64,000 bases of DNA from Actinomycetota bacterium (GTDB lineage: Bacteria > Actinomycetota > Actinomycetes > Mycobacteriales > Mycobacteriaceae). The stretch lies in contig JAFDWN010000012.1 of assembly GCA_018268465.1 (NCBI GenBank), positions 1 to 64,000 of the forward strand. Direction: 5' to 3'. The notes under the pieces were generated by a model. The model made no database searches. It was not told where the DNA came from and was given only the letters and a program-made list of their open reading frames with translations. Below are positions 8,152-16,723 of the stretch, in pieces (the stretch's first letter is position 1; every line of letters starts with the position of its first letter). The position numbers and the translations under genes were made by a program.

Positions 8152-8820
8152 TCAGCGCCCCTTGGGGTGCAGCAACAGCTCCTGCAGTTCGTCCTCGACC
8201 TCGGTGACCGCGACGAACAACAGTTCGTCGCCGCCTTCGAGCGGTTCGTCGCCCTCGGGCAGGATCACCCGGGGACCTCGCAGGATCGTCACCAGGGCGA
8301 CGTCGCGGGGCAACTCGAGCCGTTTGACCGGTTTACCGCCCCACGGTGTGTCGTCGGGCAGTGTGATCTCGACGAGGTTGGCCTGCCCCTTGCGGAACTC
8401 CATCAGCCGCACCAGATCACCGACGGCGACCGCCTCCTCCACCAGCGAGGCCAGCATCCGCGGTGTGGACACCGCGACGTCGACGCCCCAGTTCTCGTCG
8501 AAGAGCCACTCGTTGCGGGGATCGTTCACCCTGGCGACCACCCTGGGCACCGCGAACTCGGTTTTGGCGAGCAGGCTGACCACTACGTTGACCTTGTCGT
8601 CGCCCGTCGCGGCGATCACCACGTCGAAACCCTCCAGGCGCACCGATTCCAGAACGCTGATCTCGCACGCATCGCCGAGGCGCCAGCGCGCCGCGGGGAT
8701 CGCGTCCTCGTCGATATGGTCGGGATTGCGTTCGAGCAGGGTGATGTCATGGCCGTTGTCGACCAGCTCGCGGGCGATGGATCTGCCGACCGCCCCGGCT
8801 CCGGCGATTGCGACTTTCAC
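8152..8820 (-). CDS. ceoC: Potassium uptake regulator, TrkA/CeoC type (second of pair)
   Basis: This 222-aa cytoplasmic RCK protein would gate a Trk/Ktr potassium channel in response to NAD(H) or nucleotide binding. The N-terminal Rossmann fold starts MKVAIAGAGAVGRSIAREL (GxGxxG), with the acidic residue that ends strand 2 in LLERNPDH. A TrkA-C domain follows from about residue 140 (ANLVEITLPDDTPWGGKPVKRL ... GDELLFVAVTEVEDEL). GTG 8820 lies 10 bp after the ceoB stop, so both are on one mRNA. It is homologous to Rv2692. Confidence 0.9.
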   Translation of the reverse strand: MKVAIAGAGAVGRSIARELVDNGHDITLLERNPDHIDEDAIPAARWRLGDACEISVLESVRLEGFDVVIAATGDDKVNVVVSLLAKTEFAVPRVVARVNDPRNEWLFDENWGVDVAVSTPRMLASLVEEAVAVGDLVRLMEFRKGQANLVEITLPDDTPWGGKPVKRLELPRDVALVTILRGPRVILPEGDEPLEGGDELLFVAVTEVEDELQELLLHPKGR

Positions 8821-8830
8821 CTGTGCGCTC

Positions 8831-9499
8831 CTAGTCCTCGTCCTCGCTCGGGGGTAGCGCCGCGATGGCCAGCGCCTCGGCGATATGGCCCGATACGGCC
8901 GCCATATAGACCTGGTCACCGGCCTGGATGACCGTCTTCGCGTCGGGCAGCAGACCCCCACCGAACCGGATCAGGAACGCCACCCGGCCGCGGGTGGCGG
9001 CCTCCAGCTGGGTGATGCGGTGGCCCACCCAATCCTCATGCAGCGCCAGTTCGGCGACGCCGACATTGCCCGACGGGTCACGCCATTTGGTGGTCTCGGT
9101 CTCGCGGGTCAGCACGTTGAGAAGCCGGTCGGTGGTCCACGGCACCGTCGCGACCGTGGGGATGCCGAGCCGCTCGTAGACCGCGGCCCGTTTGGCGTCG
9201 TAGATACGGGCGACGACGCGCTCCACGCCGAAGGTCTCGCGCGCCACGCGCGCCGAGATGATGTTGGAGTTGTCGCCCGACGACACCGCCGCGAACGCTC
9301 CCGCCTCCTCGATTCCGGCCCGCAGCAACACCTCACGGTCGAATCCCATACCGACGACGGTCTCGCCGGGGAAATCGGGGCTCAGCCGGTGAAACGCGCC
9401 GCGGTCACGGTCGACGACGGCGACTTCGTGCCCGATCCGCGCCAGGCTGTCCGACAGCGACGCGCCGACCCGGCCGCATCCCATCACCACTACACGCAC
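8831..9499 (-). CDS. ceoB: Potassium uptake regulator, TrkA/CeoB type (first of pair)
   Basis: This 222-aa RCK protein is a paralogue of the next gene. GTG 9499 gives MRVVVMGCGRVGASLSDSL, a GxGxxG nucleotide-binding turn. Residues 60-110 hold the conserved core (VSSGDNSNIISARVARETF and YDAKRAAVYERLGIPTVATVPW), and a TrkA-C domain ends the protein. Two RCK proteins encoded together suggest a hetero-oligomeric gating ring; the channel gene is not in this window. It is divergent from the APC transporter gene, with 96 bp between start codons. The homologue is Rv2691. Confidence 0.9.
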   Translation of the reverse strand: MRVVVMGCGRVGASLSDSLARIGHEVAVVDRDRGAFHRLSPDFPGETVVGMGFDREVLLRAGIEEAGAFAAVSSGDNSNIISARVARETFGVERVVARIYDAKRAAVYERLGIPTVATVPWTTDRLLNVLTRETETTKWRDPSGNVGVAELALHEDWVGHRITQLEAATRGRVAFLIRFGGGLLPDAKTVIQAGDQVYMAAVSGHIAEALAIAALPPSEDED

Positions 9500-9581
9500 C
9501 TGACGGTCCTTTCCGGCAGCAACCCAGAAACTGTGATTCACCCTGCGCACTCGGAACGCTACAGCCATCGGCCACTGGGCT

Positions 9582-9587
9582 TACCCT
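9582..9587 (+). promoter_or_regulatory. Putative -10 element of the APC transporter gene (TACCCT)
   Basis: TACCCT matches TANNNT and ends 8 nt before GTG 9596, the same spacing as at dut. No ribosome-binding site is visible, so a leaderless or near-leaderless mRNA is likely. Confidence 0.35.
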
Positions 9588-9595
9588 TGGCTCTC

Positions 9596-11593
9596 GTGTC
9601 CAAGCTTTCGACCGCTGCGCGGCGGCTGCTGATCGGCAGGCCATTCCGCAGCGACAAGCTGTCCCACACCCTGTTGCCCAAGCGCATCGCGCTGCCCGTG
9701 TTCGCCTCCGACGCCTTGTCCTCGGTCGCGTACGCACCCGAGGAGATTTTCCTGGTGCTGTCGGTGGCCGGCCTGGCCGCGTACTCGATGGCGCCCTGGA
9801 TCGGCCTGGCGGTGGGGCTGGTGATGTTGATCGTCATCGCGAGCTACCGGCAGAACGTGCATGCGTATCCGTCGGGGGGTGGTGACTACGAGGTCGTCAC
9901 CACCAACCTCGGTCCCACGGCGGGGCTGACGGTGGCCAGTGCACTGCTCGTCGACTATGTGCTGACCGTCGCGGTGTCGATGGCCTCGGCGATGTCCAAC
10001 ATCGGTTCGGCGATCCCGTTCATCGCCCAGCACAAGGTCCTGTTCGCGGTCGCCGCCATCCTGGTGCTCGCTTCGCTGAATCTGCGCGGCATCCGTGAAT
10101 CCGGTACGGCGTTCGCGATTCCCACCTACGCGTTCATGATCGGTATCTACATCATGCTGGGCTGGGGGCTGTTCCAGATCTTCGTGCTGGGCACCCCGCT
10201 GCGGGCCGAGTCGGCCGACTTCGAGGTGGCCTCCGAACACGGCGACGTGCTCGGTTTCGCGATGGTGTTCCTGGTGGCCCGCGCGTTCTCGTCGGGCTGC
10301 GCGGCGCTGACCGGGGTCGAAGCCATCAGCAACGGTGTGCCCGCGTTCCGGAAACCCAAGTCGCGCAACGCCGCAACGACCCTGGCGCTGCTGGGGGCGA
10401 TCGCCGTCAGCCTGTTCCTCGGTATCATCGTGCTGGCCAAGGAGACCGGCGCCAAGATCGCCGAACGCCCCGCCGAACAGCTCATCGGTGCGCCGGAGGG
10501 CTATCACCAGAAAACGCTGATCGCGCAGCTGGCCGACGCCGTCTTCCACGACTTCCCGCTGGGTCTCTATCTCATCGCCGGGGTCACGGCCCTGATCCTG
10601 GTGCTGGCCGCCAACACCGCATTCAACGGTTTCCCGGTGCTGGGTTCGATTCTGGCCCAGGACCGCTACCTGCCCCGCCAGCTGCACACCCGCGGTGACC
10701 GGCTGGCGTTCTCCAACGGCATCCTGTTCCTCGCGTTCGCCGCGATCGCGTTCGTCATCGCGTTCCAGGCCGAGGTCACCGCCCTGATCCAGCTGTACAT
10801 CGTCGGGGTGTTCGTGTCGTTCACGCTGAGCCAGATCGGCATGGTGCGGCACTGGACGCGGTTGCTGCGCACGGAGACCGACGTCGTCGCCCGCCGTCGG
10901 ATGATTCGCTCGCGGGTCATCAACGCCATCGGGCTCACGGCGACAGGGACGGTGCTCGTCATCGTCGTGGTGACGAAGTTCCTTGCCGGCGCGTGGATCG
11001 CCATCCTGGCCATGTCCGTGCTCTTCGTGATCATGAAACTCATCCACAAGCACTACGACGCGGTCGCACGCGAACTCGAAGAGCAGCAGGAAGAGGAAGG
11101 GGACGTCGTCCTTCCGAGCCGCAATCATGCGATCGTGCTGGTGTCGAAACTGCATCTGCCGACGCTGCGCGCACTGGCCTATGCCCGGGCCACCCGCCCC
11201 GACGTGCTCGAAGCGATCACCGTCAGCGTCGACGACGCCGAAACCCGGGCGCTGGTGCACAAGTGGCAGGACAGCGATGTCACGGTGCCGCTCAAGGTGA
11301 TCGCGTCCCCGTACCGCGAAATCACCCGTCCGATACTGGACTACGTCAAACGCGTCAGCAAGGAATCGCCGCGTACTGTCGTGACGGTGTTCATCCCCGA
11401 GTACGTGGTGGGGCACTGGTGGGAACAGGTGCTGCACAATCAGAGTGCGTTGCGGCTGAAGGGCAGGCTGCTGTTCATGCCCAATGTGATGGTGACATCG
11501 GTGCCCTGGCAACTCAATTCGTCGGAACGGGTGAAGCTGACGCTGCCGCCCGGCACCGCGCCGGGCGACGCGCGGCGGGGATTCCTGGAATGA
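9596..11593 (+). CDS. APC-superfamily amino acid/potassium permease with cytoplasmic C-terminal domain
   Basis: This is a 665-aa homologue of Rv2690c. The soluble start (KLSTAARRLLIGRPF) leads into KRIALPVFASDALSSVAYAPEE, the first helix break typical of the KUP/APC-like family, followed by about twelve membrane helices to residue 480. The last 170 residues are soluble (SRNHAIVLVSKLHLPTLRALAYA ... VVTVFIPEYVVGHWWEQVLHNQ) and resemble a UspA-like regulatory domain. Substrate is unproven; divergent pairing with two potassium-uptake regulators makes potassium or an amino acid plausible. GTG 9596 is chosen from homology. Its stop overlaps the next ATG. Confidence 0.85.
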   Translation: MSKLSTAARRLLIGRPFRSDKLSHTLLPKRIALPVFASDALSSVAYAPEEIFLVLSVAGLAAYSMAPWIGLAVGLVMLIVIASYRQNVHAYPSGGGDYEVVTTNLGPTAGLTVASALLVDYVLTVAVSMASAMSNIGSAIPFIAQHKVLFAVAAILVLASLNLRGIRESGTAFAIPTYAFMIGIYIMLGWGLFQIFVLGTPLRAESADFEVASEHGDVLGFAMVFLVARAFSSGCAALTGVEAISNGVPAFRKPKSRNAATTLALLGAIAVSLFLGIIVLAKETGAKIAERPAEQLIGAPEGYHQKTLIAQLADAVFHDFPLGLYLIAGVTALILVLAANTAFNGFPVLGSILAQDRYLPRQLHTRGDRLAFSNGILFLAFAAIAFVIAFQAEVTALIQLYIVGVFVSFTLSQIGMVRHWTRLLRTETDVVARRRMIRSRVINAIGLTATGTVLVIVVVTKFLAGAWIAILAMSVLFVIMKLIHKHYDAVARELEEQQEEEGDVVLPSRNHAIVLVSKLHLPTLRALAYARATRPDVLEAITVSVDDAETRALVHKWQDSDVTVPLKVIASPYREITRPILDYVKRVSKESPRTVVTVFIPEYVVGHWWEQVLHNQSALRLKGRLLFMPNVMVTSVPWQLNSSERVKLTLPPGTAPGDARRGFLE

Positions 11594-12861
11594 GCGGCCC
11601 CGCACCGGATCCCCGCGCGGGCGAGCGGCGCCCGCCGGGGGAGGCCGACGATCCCGGGCCGCTGCCCACCGACCTGGTGCTGACCGTCGGCGCGCCCGCC
11701 AACGGCGGACGCTGTGTCGCCCGCCACGACGGCCGTGTGGTGTTCGTGCGGTACGCGCTGCCGGGGGAGACGGTGCGGACCCGGGTGGTCAGCGCCCACG
11801 GATCCTATTGGCACGCCGACGCCGTCGAGGTGATCGACGCCTCACCCGACCGCATCGACTCGCTGTGCCCGATCGCCGGGGCGGACGGGGCGGGCTGCTG
11901 CGATCTGGCGTTCGCCGACCCCGCCGCCGCGCGGCGGATCAAGGGCGCGGTGGTGGCCAACCAGTTGGCCCGGCTCGGCGGATACGACTGGCGCGACGAG
12001 GACACCGCGGTCGCCGACGAGGTCGGCACCACCGGGGCCACCGGGTGGCGCACCCGGGTGCGCCTGGACACCTCGGAAGCCGGGCGCGCGGGTTTTCACC
12101 GCTACCACAGTGCCGAACTGGTCGACGACCTGGCGTGCGCACAGCTGCCGCCGGGAATGCTCGACGGGCTGGGCGAGCGGACGTGGCCGCCGGGGGCGCA
12201 CCTGCACGTGGCGATCGACGGCGACGGGCAGCGACACGTGGTGCAGGCGGGTCCGCGGGTGGCGCGCCGCAAGTCGCTGACGCAGGTCGTCGAGGGCCGC
12301 TACGAGGCGGTGCAGCGCGTCGGTGAACGGGTGTGGCGGGTACCGGTGACGGCGTTCTGGCAGGCGCACCGCGATGCGCCCGCGCTCTACAGCCAACTCG
12401 TGGGCGGCTGGGCTGCGCTGCGGCCGGGTATGACGGCGTGGGACCTGTACGGCGGTGCCGGTGTGTTCGCCTCCGTGCTCGCGGAAAGCGTCGGCGATGG
12501 TGGGCGGGTCGTCACCGTGGACACCTCGCGGGGTGCGTCACGCGCGGCGCGCGCGACACTGGCCGACCTGCCGAGCGTCTCGGTGGTGACCGACTCGGTG
12601 CGCCGGGCGCTGGCGCAGGAACCGGTGCGCGCGGACGTCGCGGTGCTCGACCCGCCGCGGACCGGGGCGGGGCGCGAGGTGATCGACCTGCTGGCCGCGG
12701 CCGCCGTGCCGCGGGTGATCCACATCGGTTGCGAGGCCGCGTCATTCGCGCGGGACGTGGGGCTTTATCTGGGGCACGGCTACGCCGTCGAGGTACTGCG
12801 GGTGTTCGACTCGTTCCCGCTGACCCACCATGTGGAGTGCGTGGCGGTGCTGACGCGATGA
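11590..12861 (+). CDS. TrmA/RumA-type RNA (uracil-5-)-methyltransferase
   Basis: This is a 423-aa SAM-dependent RNA m5U methyltransferase homologue (Rv2689c). An N-terminal TRAM/OB-like domain (TVGAPANGGRCVARHDGRVVF) is followed by a cysteine group CPIAGADGAGCCDL that resembles the 4Fe-4S ligands of RumA. The SAM-binding motif is WDLYGGAGVFAS, and the catalytic region is LDPPRTGAG followed by HIGCEAASFARD, whose Cys aligns with the nucleophile. The target RNA (tRNA U54 or 23S U747/U1939) cannot be told from sequence. ATG 11590 overlaps the permease stop (ATGA), and its own stop overlaps the next ATG. Confidence 0.87.
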   Translation: MSGPAPDPRAGERRPPGEADDPGPLPTDLVLTVGAPANGGRCVARHDGRVVFVRYALPGETVRTRVVSAHGSYWHADAVEVIDASPDRIDSLCPIAGADGAGCCDLAFADPAAARRIKGAVVANQLARLGGYDWRDEDTAVADEVGTTGATGWRTRVRLDTSEAGRAGFHRYHSAELVDDLACAQLPPGMLDGLGERTWPPGAHLHVAIDGDGQRHVVQAGPRVARRKSLTQVVEGRYEAVQRVGERVWRVPVTAFWQAHRDAPALYSQLVGGWAALRPGMTAWDLYGGAGVFASVLAESVGDGGRVVTVDTSRGASRAARATLADLPSVSVVTDSVRRALAQEPVRADVAVLDPPRTGAGREVIDLLAAAAVPRVIHIGCEAASFARDVGLYLGHGYAVEVLRVFDSFPLTHHVECVAVLTR

Positions 12862-13295
12862 TCGGTGTGGCGCGCTACGCCACACTGTTCGTGCCGATGC
12901 TGTGGGTGGGGATGCTGGTGGGCATCTCGTTTCTGGAGGCGCCGTTGAGATTCCGCGCGCCGGGGGTAACTCTGACGATCGGCCTGGGCATCGGCCGGCT
13001 GGTGTTCCGGGCGCTCAACGCCGCCGAGGTCGCGCTGCTGGCCGTGCTGGTCGGTGCGGTGTTGGTGACGCGCCCCGATGCGCCCGCCGGGGTGCTGCTC
13101 GCGGCGACAGCGGGGGTGCTCGTCGTGCAGTTGGTGGGGGTGCGCCCGCCGCTGAACCGCAGGTCGGATCGGGTGCTGGCCGGCGAGCAGTTGCCGCGGT
13201 CGAAACCGCACCTGGCCTATGTCGGGCTCGAGGTGGTGAAAGTGGTTCTGCTGGTGGCATTGTCGATCGTGCTAGCCGGGCAGGCGTTGCGCTGA
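12858..13295 (+). CDS. Small four-helix membrane protein, function unknown
   Basis: The 145-aa protein has about four hydrophobic segments (residues 7-25, 38-70, 78-98 and 122-142) and a basic loop LNRRSDRVLAGEQLPRSKPH before the last helix. I do not recognise a characterised family with certainty. ATG 12858 overlaps the stop of the methyltransferase gene, so it is the third gene of a translationally coupled operon. Its 3' end overlaps the convergent monooxygenase gene by 24 bp. Confidence 0.7.
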   Translation: MIGVARYATLFVPMLWVGMLVGISFLEAPLRFRAPGVTLTIGLGIGRLVFRALNAAEVALLAVLVGAVLVTRPDAPAGVLLAATAGVLVVQLVGVRPPLNRRSDRVLAGEQLPRSKPHLAYVGLEVVKVVLLVALSIVLAGQALR

Positions 13296-14522
13296 ACAAC
13301 TGCGCAGGACCGCGTCGGGATCCGGTGGCGTCTCCAGTAGGCGCTGGATGGGCCGCAGGCCGGCTTCGACGCTGACCATCCGCATCGCCAGCTCGCGCGC
13401 CCACGCCAGGGCCCGGCTGCGGCGAAACGTCAGTCGCGCGAGGTGGCGTGAGTTCGTCTGCGCCGCTTCTACTCTGGGCCGTTGCAGTTGTTCGTAACCG
13501 CGCAGGGCCGCGGCGGCGCCGACGGTGTCCGCATGGCGCAGGGCGCGCGCGAGCACCCACGCGGACTCGATCGCCATCCCCGCGCCGACACCCGCGGTGG
13601 GCAGGAAACCGGCGGCGGCATCGCCGAGCAGCGCTGTGCGGGGTGTCGTCCAGCGGGCCGCGCGGCAGTCGGTCAGCGGCCAGTAGTAGGGATCGGGGTG
13701 GGCGGCGACGCAGGCGAGCGCACTGCCGACTCGGGGTGCCACGGTCCGCAGACGCGCCCGCACCCGGCCGGTGAATGCTTCTGGGCCGGCTGCGGTATCG
13801 CGGCGGGGGCCGCCGAGGAAGACGCCGGCGGCTCCGGCGACGGGGTAGCTGCCCAGCACGAACCCCGCGCCCCACAACTCTTCCATCAGATCGGCGTCCT
13901 CGGCCCGCTCGGGCCGCGGCGCCCACACCACCCAGCCGCCCCAACCCGTGTCGGTGATCTGCGGCGCGACCCCGCCGGGTACGAATCGGCGTGTGGCGGA
14001 GCCGATTCCGTCGGCGATGACGACCACGTCGAAATGCAGTCGCCGGGTCGTCCTACCGGTGGTCAGCGCTACCGGCGCCGATGATGCGCCCTCGTCCAGC
14101 GCGGTGACGGTGGTGGCGAACGCGACGTCGCAACCCTCCGCCGCCAGCACGTCGAGCAACGCACCCCGCGAGATTCCCCGGTAGTCGCCGAAGCGGCCCC
14201 TCAGGGTCGACACCGAATCCGTGCGCAGCAGCCGTCCCGTATGCGACCGCACCGCGTACCGATTCACCGGCACACTCGCCGCGCGGTAGCGGTCTGTGAC
14301 ACCGAGTTCGTCGAGCGCAGCGTCGGCCATCGGCATCAGGGCGAGCATGTAGCCCGCCGGGGTGGGCTCCGGTGCCCGCTCGATCAGCACCGGATGCCTG
14401 CCGGCGCGGCGGAGCAACTGGGCAACCGTGACGCCGGCGATTCCCGCGCCGACCACGAGGATCCGCAGGTCGTCGCCGGATGCGCGGGCGTATTGCTGTG
14501 CGACGCCGATGGGCCGGAGCAC
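13272..14522 (-). CDS. FAD-dependent monooxygenase (PHBH-fold)
   Basis: This 416-aa class A flavoprotein hydroxylase has a dinucleotide-binding turn VVGAGIAGVTVAQLLRRAG (about 23-41), the central DG segment VVVIADGIGSATR, and the flavin-ribityl motif LLGDAAAGFLPTAGVGAGM near residue 300. The substrate is unknown. It is divergent from a TetR-family gene, and a perfect 20-bp palindrome lies between them, so it is probably the regulator's target. A minus-strand TAGCGT around 14562-14567 could be its -10 element, about 40 nt before the start codon. Confidence 0.85.
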   Translation of the reverse strand: MLRPIGVAQQYARASGDDLRILVVGAGIAGVTVAQLLRRAGRHPVLIERAPEPTPAGYMLALMPMADAALDELGVTDRYRAASVPVNRYAVRSHTGRLLRTDSVSTLRGRFGDYRGISRGALLDVLAAEGCDVAFATTVTALDEGASSAPVALTTGRTTRRLHFDVVVIADGIGSATRRFVPGGVAPQITDTGWGGWVVWAPRPERAEDADLMEELWGAGFVLGSYPVAGAAGVFLGGPRRDTAAGPEAFTGRVRARLRTVAPRVGSALACVAAHPDPYYWPLTDCRAARWTTPRTALLGDAAAGFLPTAGVGAGMAIESAWVLARALRHADTVGAAAALRGYEQLQRPRVEAAQTNSRHLARLTFRRSRALAWARELAMRMVSVEAGLRPIQRLLETPPDPDAVLRSCSAQRLPG

Positions 14523-14573
14523 CTGGTCTCCTTCGTCGTCTTCTCGGCTTTGTCGACCGCGACGCTACCATTC

Positions 14574-14593
14574 TGTGGACCGGGTGGTCCACA
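14574..14593. promoter_or_regulatory. TetR operator candidate: 8-bp perfect inverted repeat
   Basis: TGTGGACC-GGGT-GGTCCACA has perfect arms of 8 bp. It lies between the divergent monooxygenase and TetR genes, directly upstream of the -10 element of the TetR gene (14597-14602), where bound repressor would cover the -35 region, and just upstream of the likely monooxygenase -10. Autoregulation plus control of the monooxygenase is inferred. Confidence 0.75.
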
Positions 14594-14596
14594 CTG

Positions 14597-14602
14597 TATT
14601 GT
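14597..14602 (+). promoter_or_regulatory. Putative -10 element of the TetR gene (TATTGT), leaderless
   Basis: TATTGT ends 7 nt before GTG 14610, placing the start of transcription at or next to the start codon. Confidence 0.45.
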
Positions 14603-14609
14603 TCCGCGG

Positions 14610-15230
14610 GTGTCCAGTGCACGGATCGGGCGCATGCCCGCCGCCCGTCGCTCGCTGTTGGTGCAGGCAGCAGCCCATGAGTTCGCCTCCAACGGCTATG
14701 TCAACGCGTCGCTGAACCGCATCATCGAAACCTGCGGAATGAGTAAGAGCTCGTTCTATTACGTCATTCCCTCCAAAAGTGATCTGTTCGATTTCGTGGT
14801 CGGGGATTTAATCGAACGGGTGCGGTCGATCGTCGATGTTCCGCGCCCGGAAACCTTCGCCGGCGACGACTTCTGGCCGGCGTTGGCGGACTTCTGCGCA
14901 CGCCTGCAGACCGTCGCCGAACGCGACGAGGCGTTCCTCACCCTGGGCAGGATGTTCTACTGCGACGCGCCGGAGTCCGCGACGGGGCCGGTGGCCGACA
15001 CGTGGGCAGCGGTCCGCGAATGGCTCTACGACCTGCTACGCACCGGACGGCGCTGCGGTGCGGTACGCGACGACCTGCCCGAAGCGCTGCAGCTGCGCGT
15101 GACACTGCGGATCCTGCAGGTCTTCGACGAGTGGACCGTCGCTCATCACGGCCAGCTCGATACCGGCGGACTGTCCGCCCTCGCCGAAGCGCAGTTCGCC
15201 ACCGTCCGGCGGGTCCTGCGGCCGGGGTGA
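14610..15230 (+). CDS. TetR/AcrR-family transcriptional regulator
   Basis: This is a 206-aa protein. The N-terminal helix-turn-helix is typical: [20 protein letters not shown], then [20 protein letters not shown] and [14 protein letters not shown]. Residues 70-206 form the ligand-binding helical domain, with no recognisable ligand class. GTG 14610 fits a leaderless promoter; ATG 14634 (eight codons later) is the alternative. The flanking palindrome and the divergent flavin monooxygenase suggest that it represses oxidation of an aromatic or xenobiotic compound until an inducer binds. Confidence 0.88.
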   Translation: MSSARIGRMPAARRSLLVQAAAHEFASNGYVNASLNRIIETCGMSKSSFYYVIPSKSDLFDFVVGDLIERVRSIVDVPRPETFAGDDFWPALADFCARLQTVAERDEAFLTLGRMFYCDAPESATGPVADTWAAVREWLYDLLRTGRRCGAVRDDLPEALQLRVTLRILQVFDEWTVAHHGQLDTGGLSALAEAQFATVRRVLRPG

Positions 15231-15372
15231 TCTGCGCAGAAGCGCGCCCCCGTACGGCGCTCGGAGATGTCGTTCGCCCGATGGTGGCGTCGGCGCTGAC
15301 CTGCTAATTTGGTCACCGGTGTGCCGGGAAGTCTGGTCGGCGATCGATCAACGCCGACCCCGGGGGTGCACG

Positions 15373-16695
15373 ATGAGTACTGAACGTGATCGGTCGGGAC
15401 GGCGGCTGCTGTCGCGGGGCACGTGGCCGGAGGCCAAGCGTTTTGCCGAGATCCTCCGCAAGGAGACCGTCGGCGGGGTGTTGCTGTTGTTCGCCGCGGG
15501 CGCGGCGATGGTGTGGGCCAATTCGCCGTGGTCGCAGACCTACCGCTCGATCTCCGAGTACACGATCGGGCCGGGGGCGCTGCACCTGAACCTCTCCTTG
15601 GCCACCTGGGCCGCCGACGGGTTGCTCGCCGTCTTCTTCTTCGTCGTGGGTCTGGAACTCAAACGTGAGTTCGTCGCCGGCGATCTGCGCGACCCGGCCC
15701 GTGCGGCGCTGCCCATCGCGGCGGCCGTCGGCGGCATGATCGTGCCCGCGGTGATCTTCATCGCCATCAATCTGTCCGCCGGTCATCCCGAGAACCTGGA
15801 CGGCTGGGCGGTGCCGATCGCCACCGACATCGCGTTCGCGCTGGCGGTGCTGGCGGTGCTGTCGACCCATCTGCCGACCGCGTTGCGCACGTTCCTGCTG
15901 ACGCTGGCGGTCGTGGACGACCTGCTGGCGATCACCGTGATCGCGGTGTTCTACACCGATCACCTGGCGCTGGGGCCGCTGGCACTGGCCCTCATCCCCG
16001 GAGCGCTGTTCGCGCTGGCCGTCCAGCGCGGCGTACGCAGCTGGTGGCTCCTGGTGCCCCTCGCCGTGACCACCTGGGCACTGGTGCACGCCAGCGGCGT
16101 GCACGCGACGGTTGCCGGCGTCCTGCTGGGCTTCACCGTGCCCGTGCTGAGCACGAGGTCGCGGGCCGCCGGGACCGCGCACCCCGTCCCGGTCGCCGAA
16201 CAGTTCGAGCACCGGCTGCGTCCGCTGTCGGCCGGCGTCGCCGTCCCGGTGTTCGCATTCTTCGCCGCCGGGGTGACGGTCGGCGGCTGGTCGGGCCTCG
16301 GCGACTCGCTGCTGCGTCCCGTCACCCTCGGGGTGCTGTTTGGTCTCGTTTTCGGCAAACCAATCGGGGTTCTGCTGACCACATTCCTGCTGGCCCGGTT
16401 CACCGGGGCGGAACTGGACGACGACCTGGCCTGGTGGGATGTGCTCGGCGTCTCACTTCTGGCCGGGATCGGCTTCACCGTGTCGCTCCTGATCGGTGAG
16501 CTGGCCTTCGGATACGGCACCCAGGCCGGCGCCGAGGTGAAGATCGGCGTGCTGTGCGGATCCGTTATCGCAGGTCTGCTTGCCGCAACCGTGCTGGTGG
16601 GGCGCAACAAGGCCTACCGTCGGATCGAGCAGATGGAGACTGCTGACACCGACCACGACGGCGTGCCCGACATCTACCAGGCTCAGCGGGACTGA
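15373..16695 (+). CDS. nhaA: Na+/H+ antiporter NhaA with an Asp-rich C-terminal tail
   Basis: NhaA exchanges one Na+ for two H+ across the cytoplasmic membrane, for sodium and pH homeostasis. The 440-aa protein has about twelve helices. Key residues are visible: the tandem Asp of the ion site in [16 protein letters not shown], the preceding [13 protein letters not shown], and the late [18 protein letters not shown] 15373 is preferred over an in-frame start 54 bp upstream; GGGGGTG precedes it. The C-terminus is unusual: [14 protein letters not shown] has the DxDxDG spacing of a calcium-binding loop. It is close upstream of dxs, but dxs appears to have its own promoter. Confidence 0.92.
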   Translation: MSTERDRSGRRLLSRGTWPEAKRFAEILRKETVGGVLLLFAAGAAMVWANSPWSQTYRSISEYTIGPGALHLNLSLATWAADGLLAVFFFVVGLELKREFVAGDLRDPARAALPIAAAVGGMIVPAVIFIAINLSAGHPENLDGWAVPIATDIAFALAVLAVLSTHLPTALRTFLLTLAVVDDLLAITVIAVFYTDHLALGPLALALIPGALFALAVQRGVRSWWLLVPLAVTTWALVHASGVHATVAGVLLGFTVPVLSTRSRAAGTAHPVPVAEQFEHRLRPLSAGVAVPVFAFFAAGVTVGGWSGLGDSLLRPVTLGVLFGLVFGKPIGVLLTTFLLARFTGAELDDDLAWWDVLGVSLLAGIGFTVSLLIGELAFGYGTQAGAEVKIGVLCGSVIAGLLAATVLVGRNKAYRRIEQMETADTDHDGVPDIYQAQRD

Positions 16696-16711
16696 GCCAG
16701 CCATCCGTGCG

Positions 16712-16717
16712 TACACT
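16712..16717 (+). promoter_or_regulatory. Leaderless promoter -10 of dxs (TACACT)
   Basis: TACACT is followed by exactly 6 nt and then ATG 16724, so the A of the start codon would be the first transcribed base, the canonical mycobacterial leaderless layout. It lies just after the nhaA stop. Confidence 0.6.
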
Positions 16718-16723
16718 GTCGGA

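Noticed and set aside
9581-11605. Long minus-strand open frame opposite the APC permease gene (674 codons, His/Arg/Gln/Asp-rich)
   Set aside because: Antisense shadow: the sense strand encodes an unmistakable permease, and the antisense product has no hydrophobic core or family pattern.
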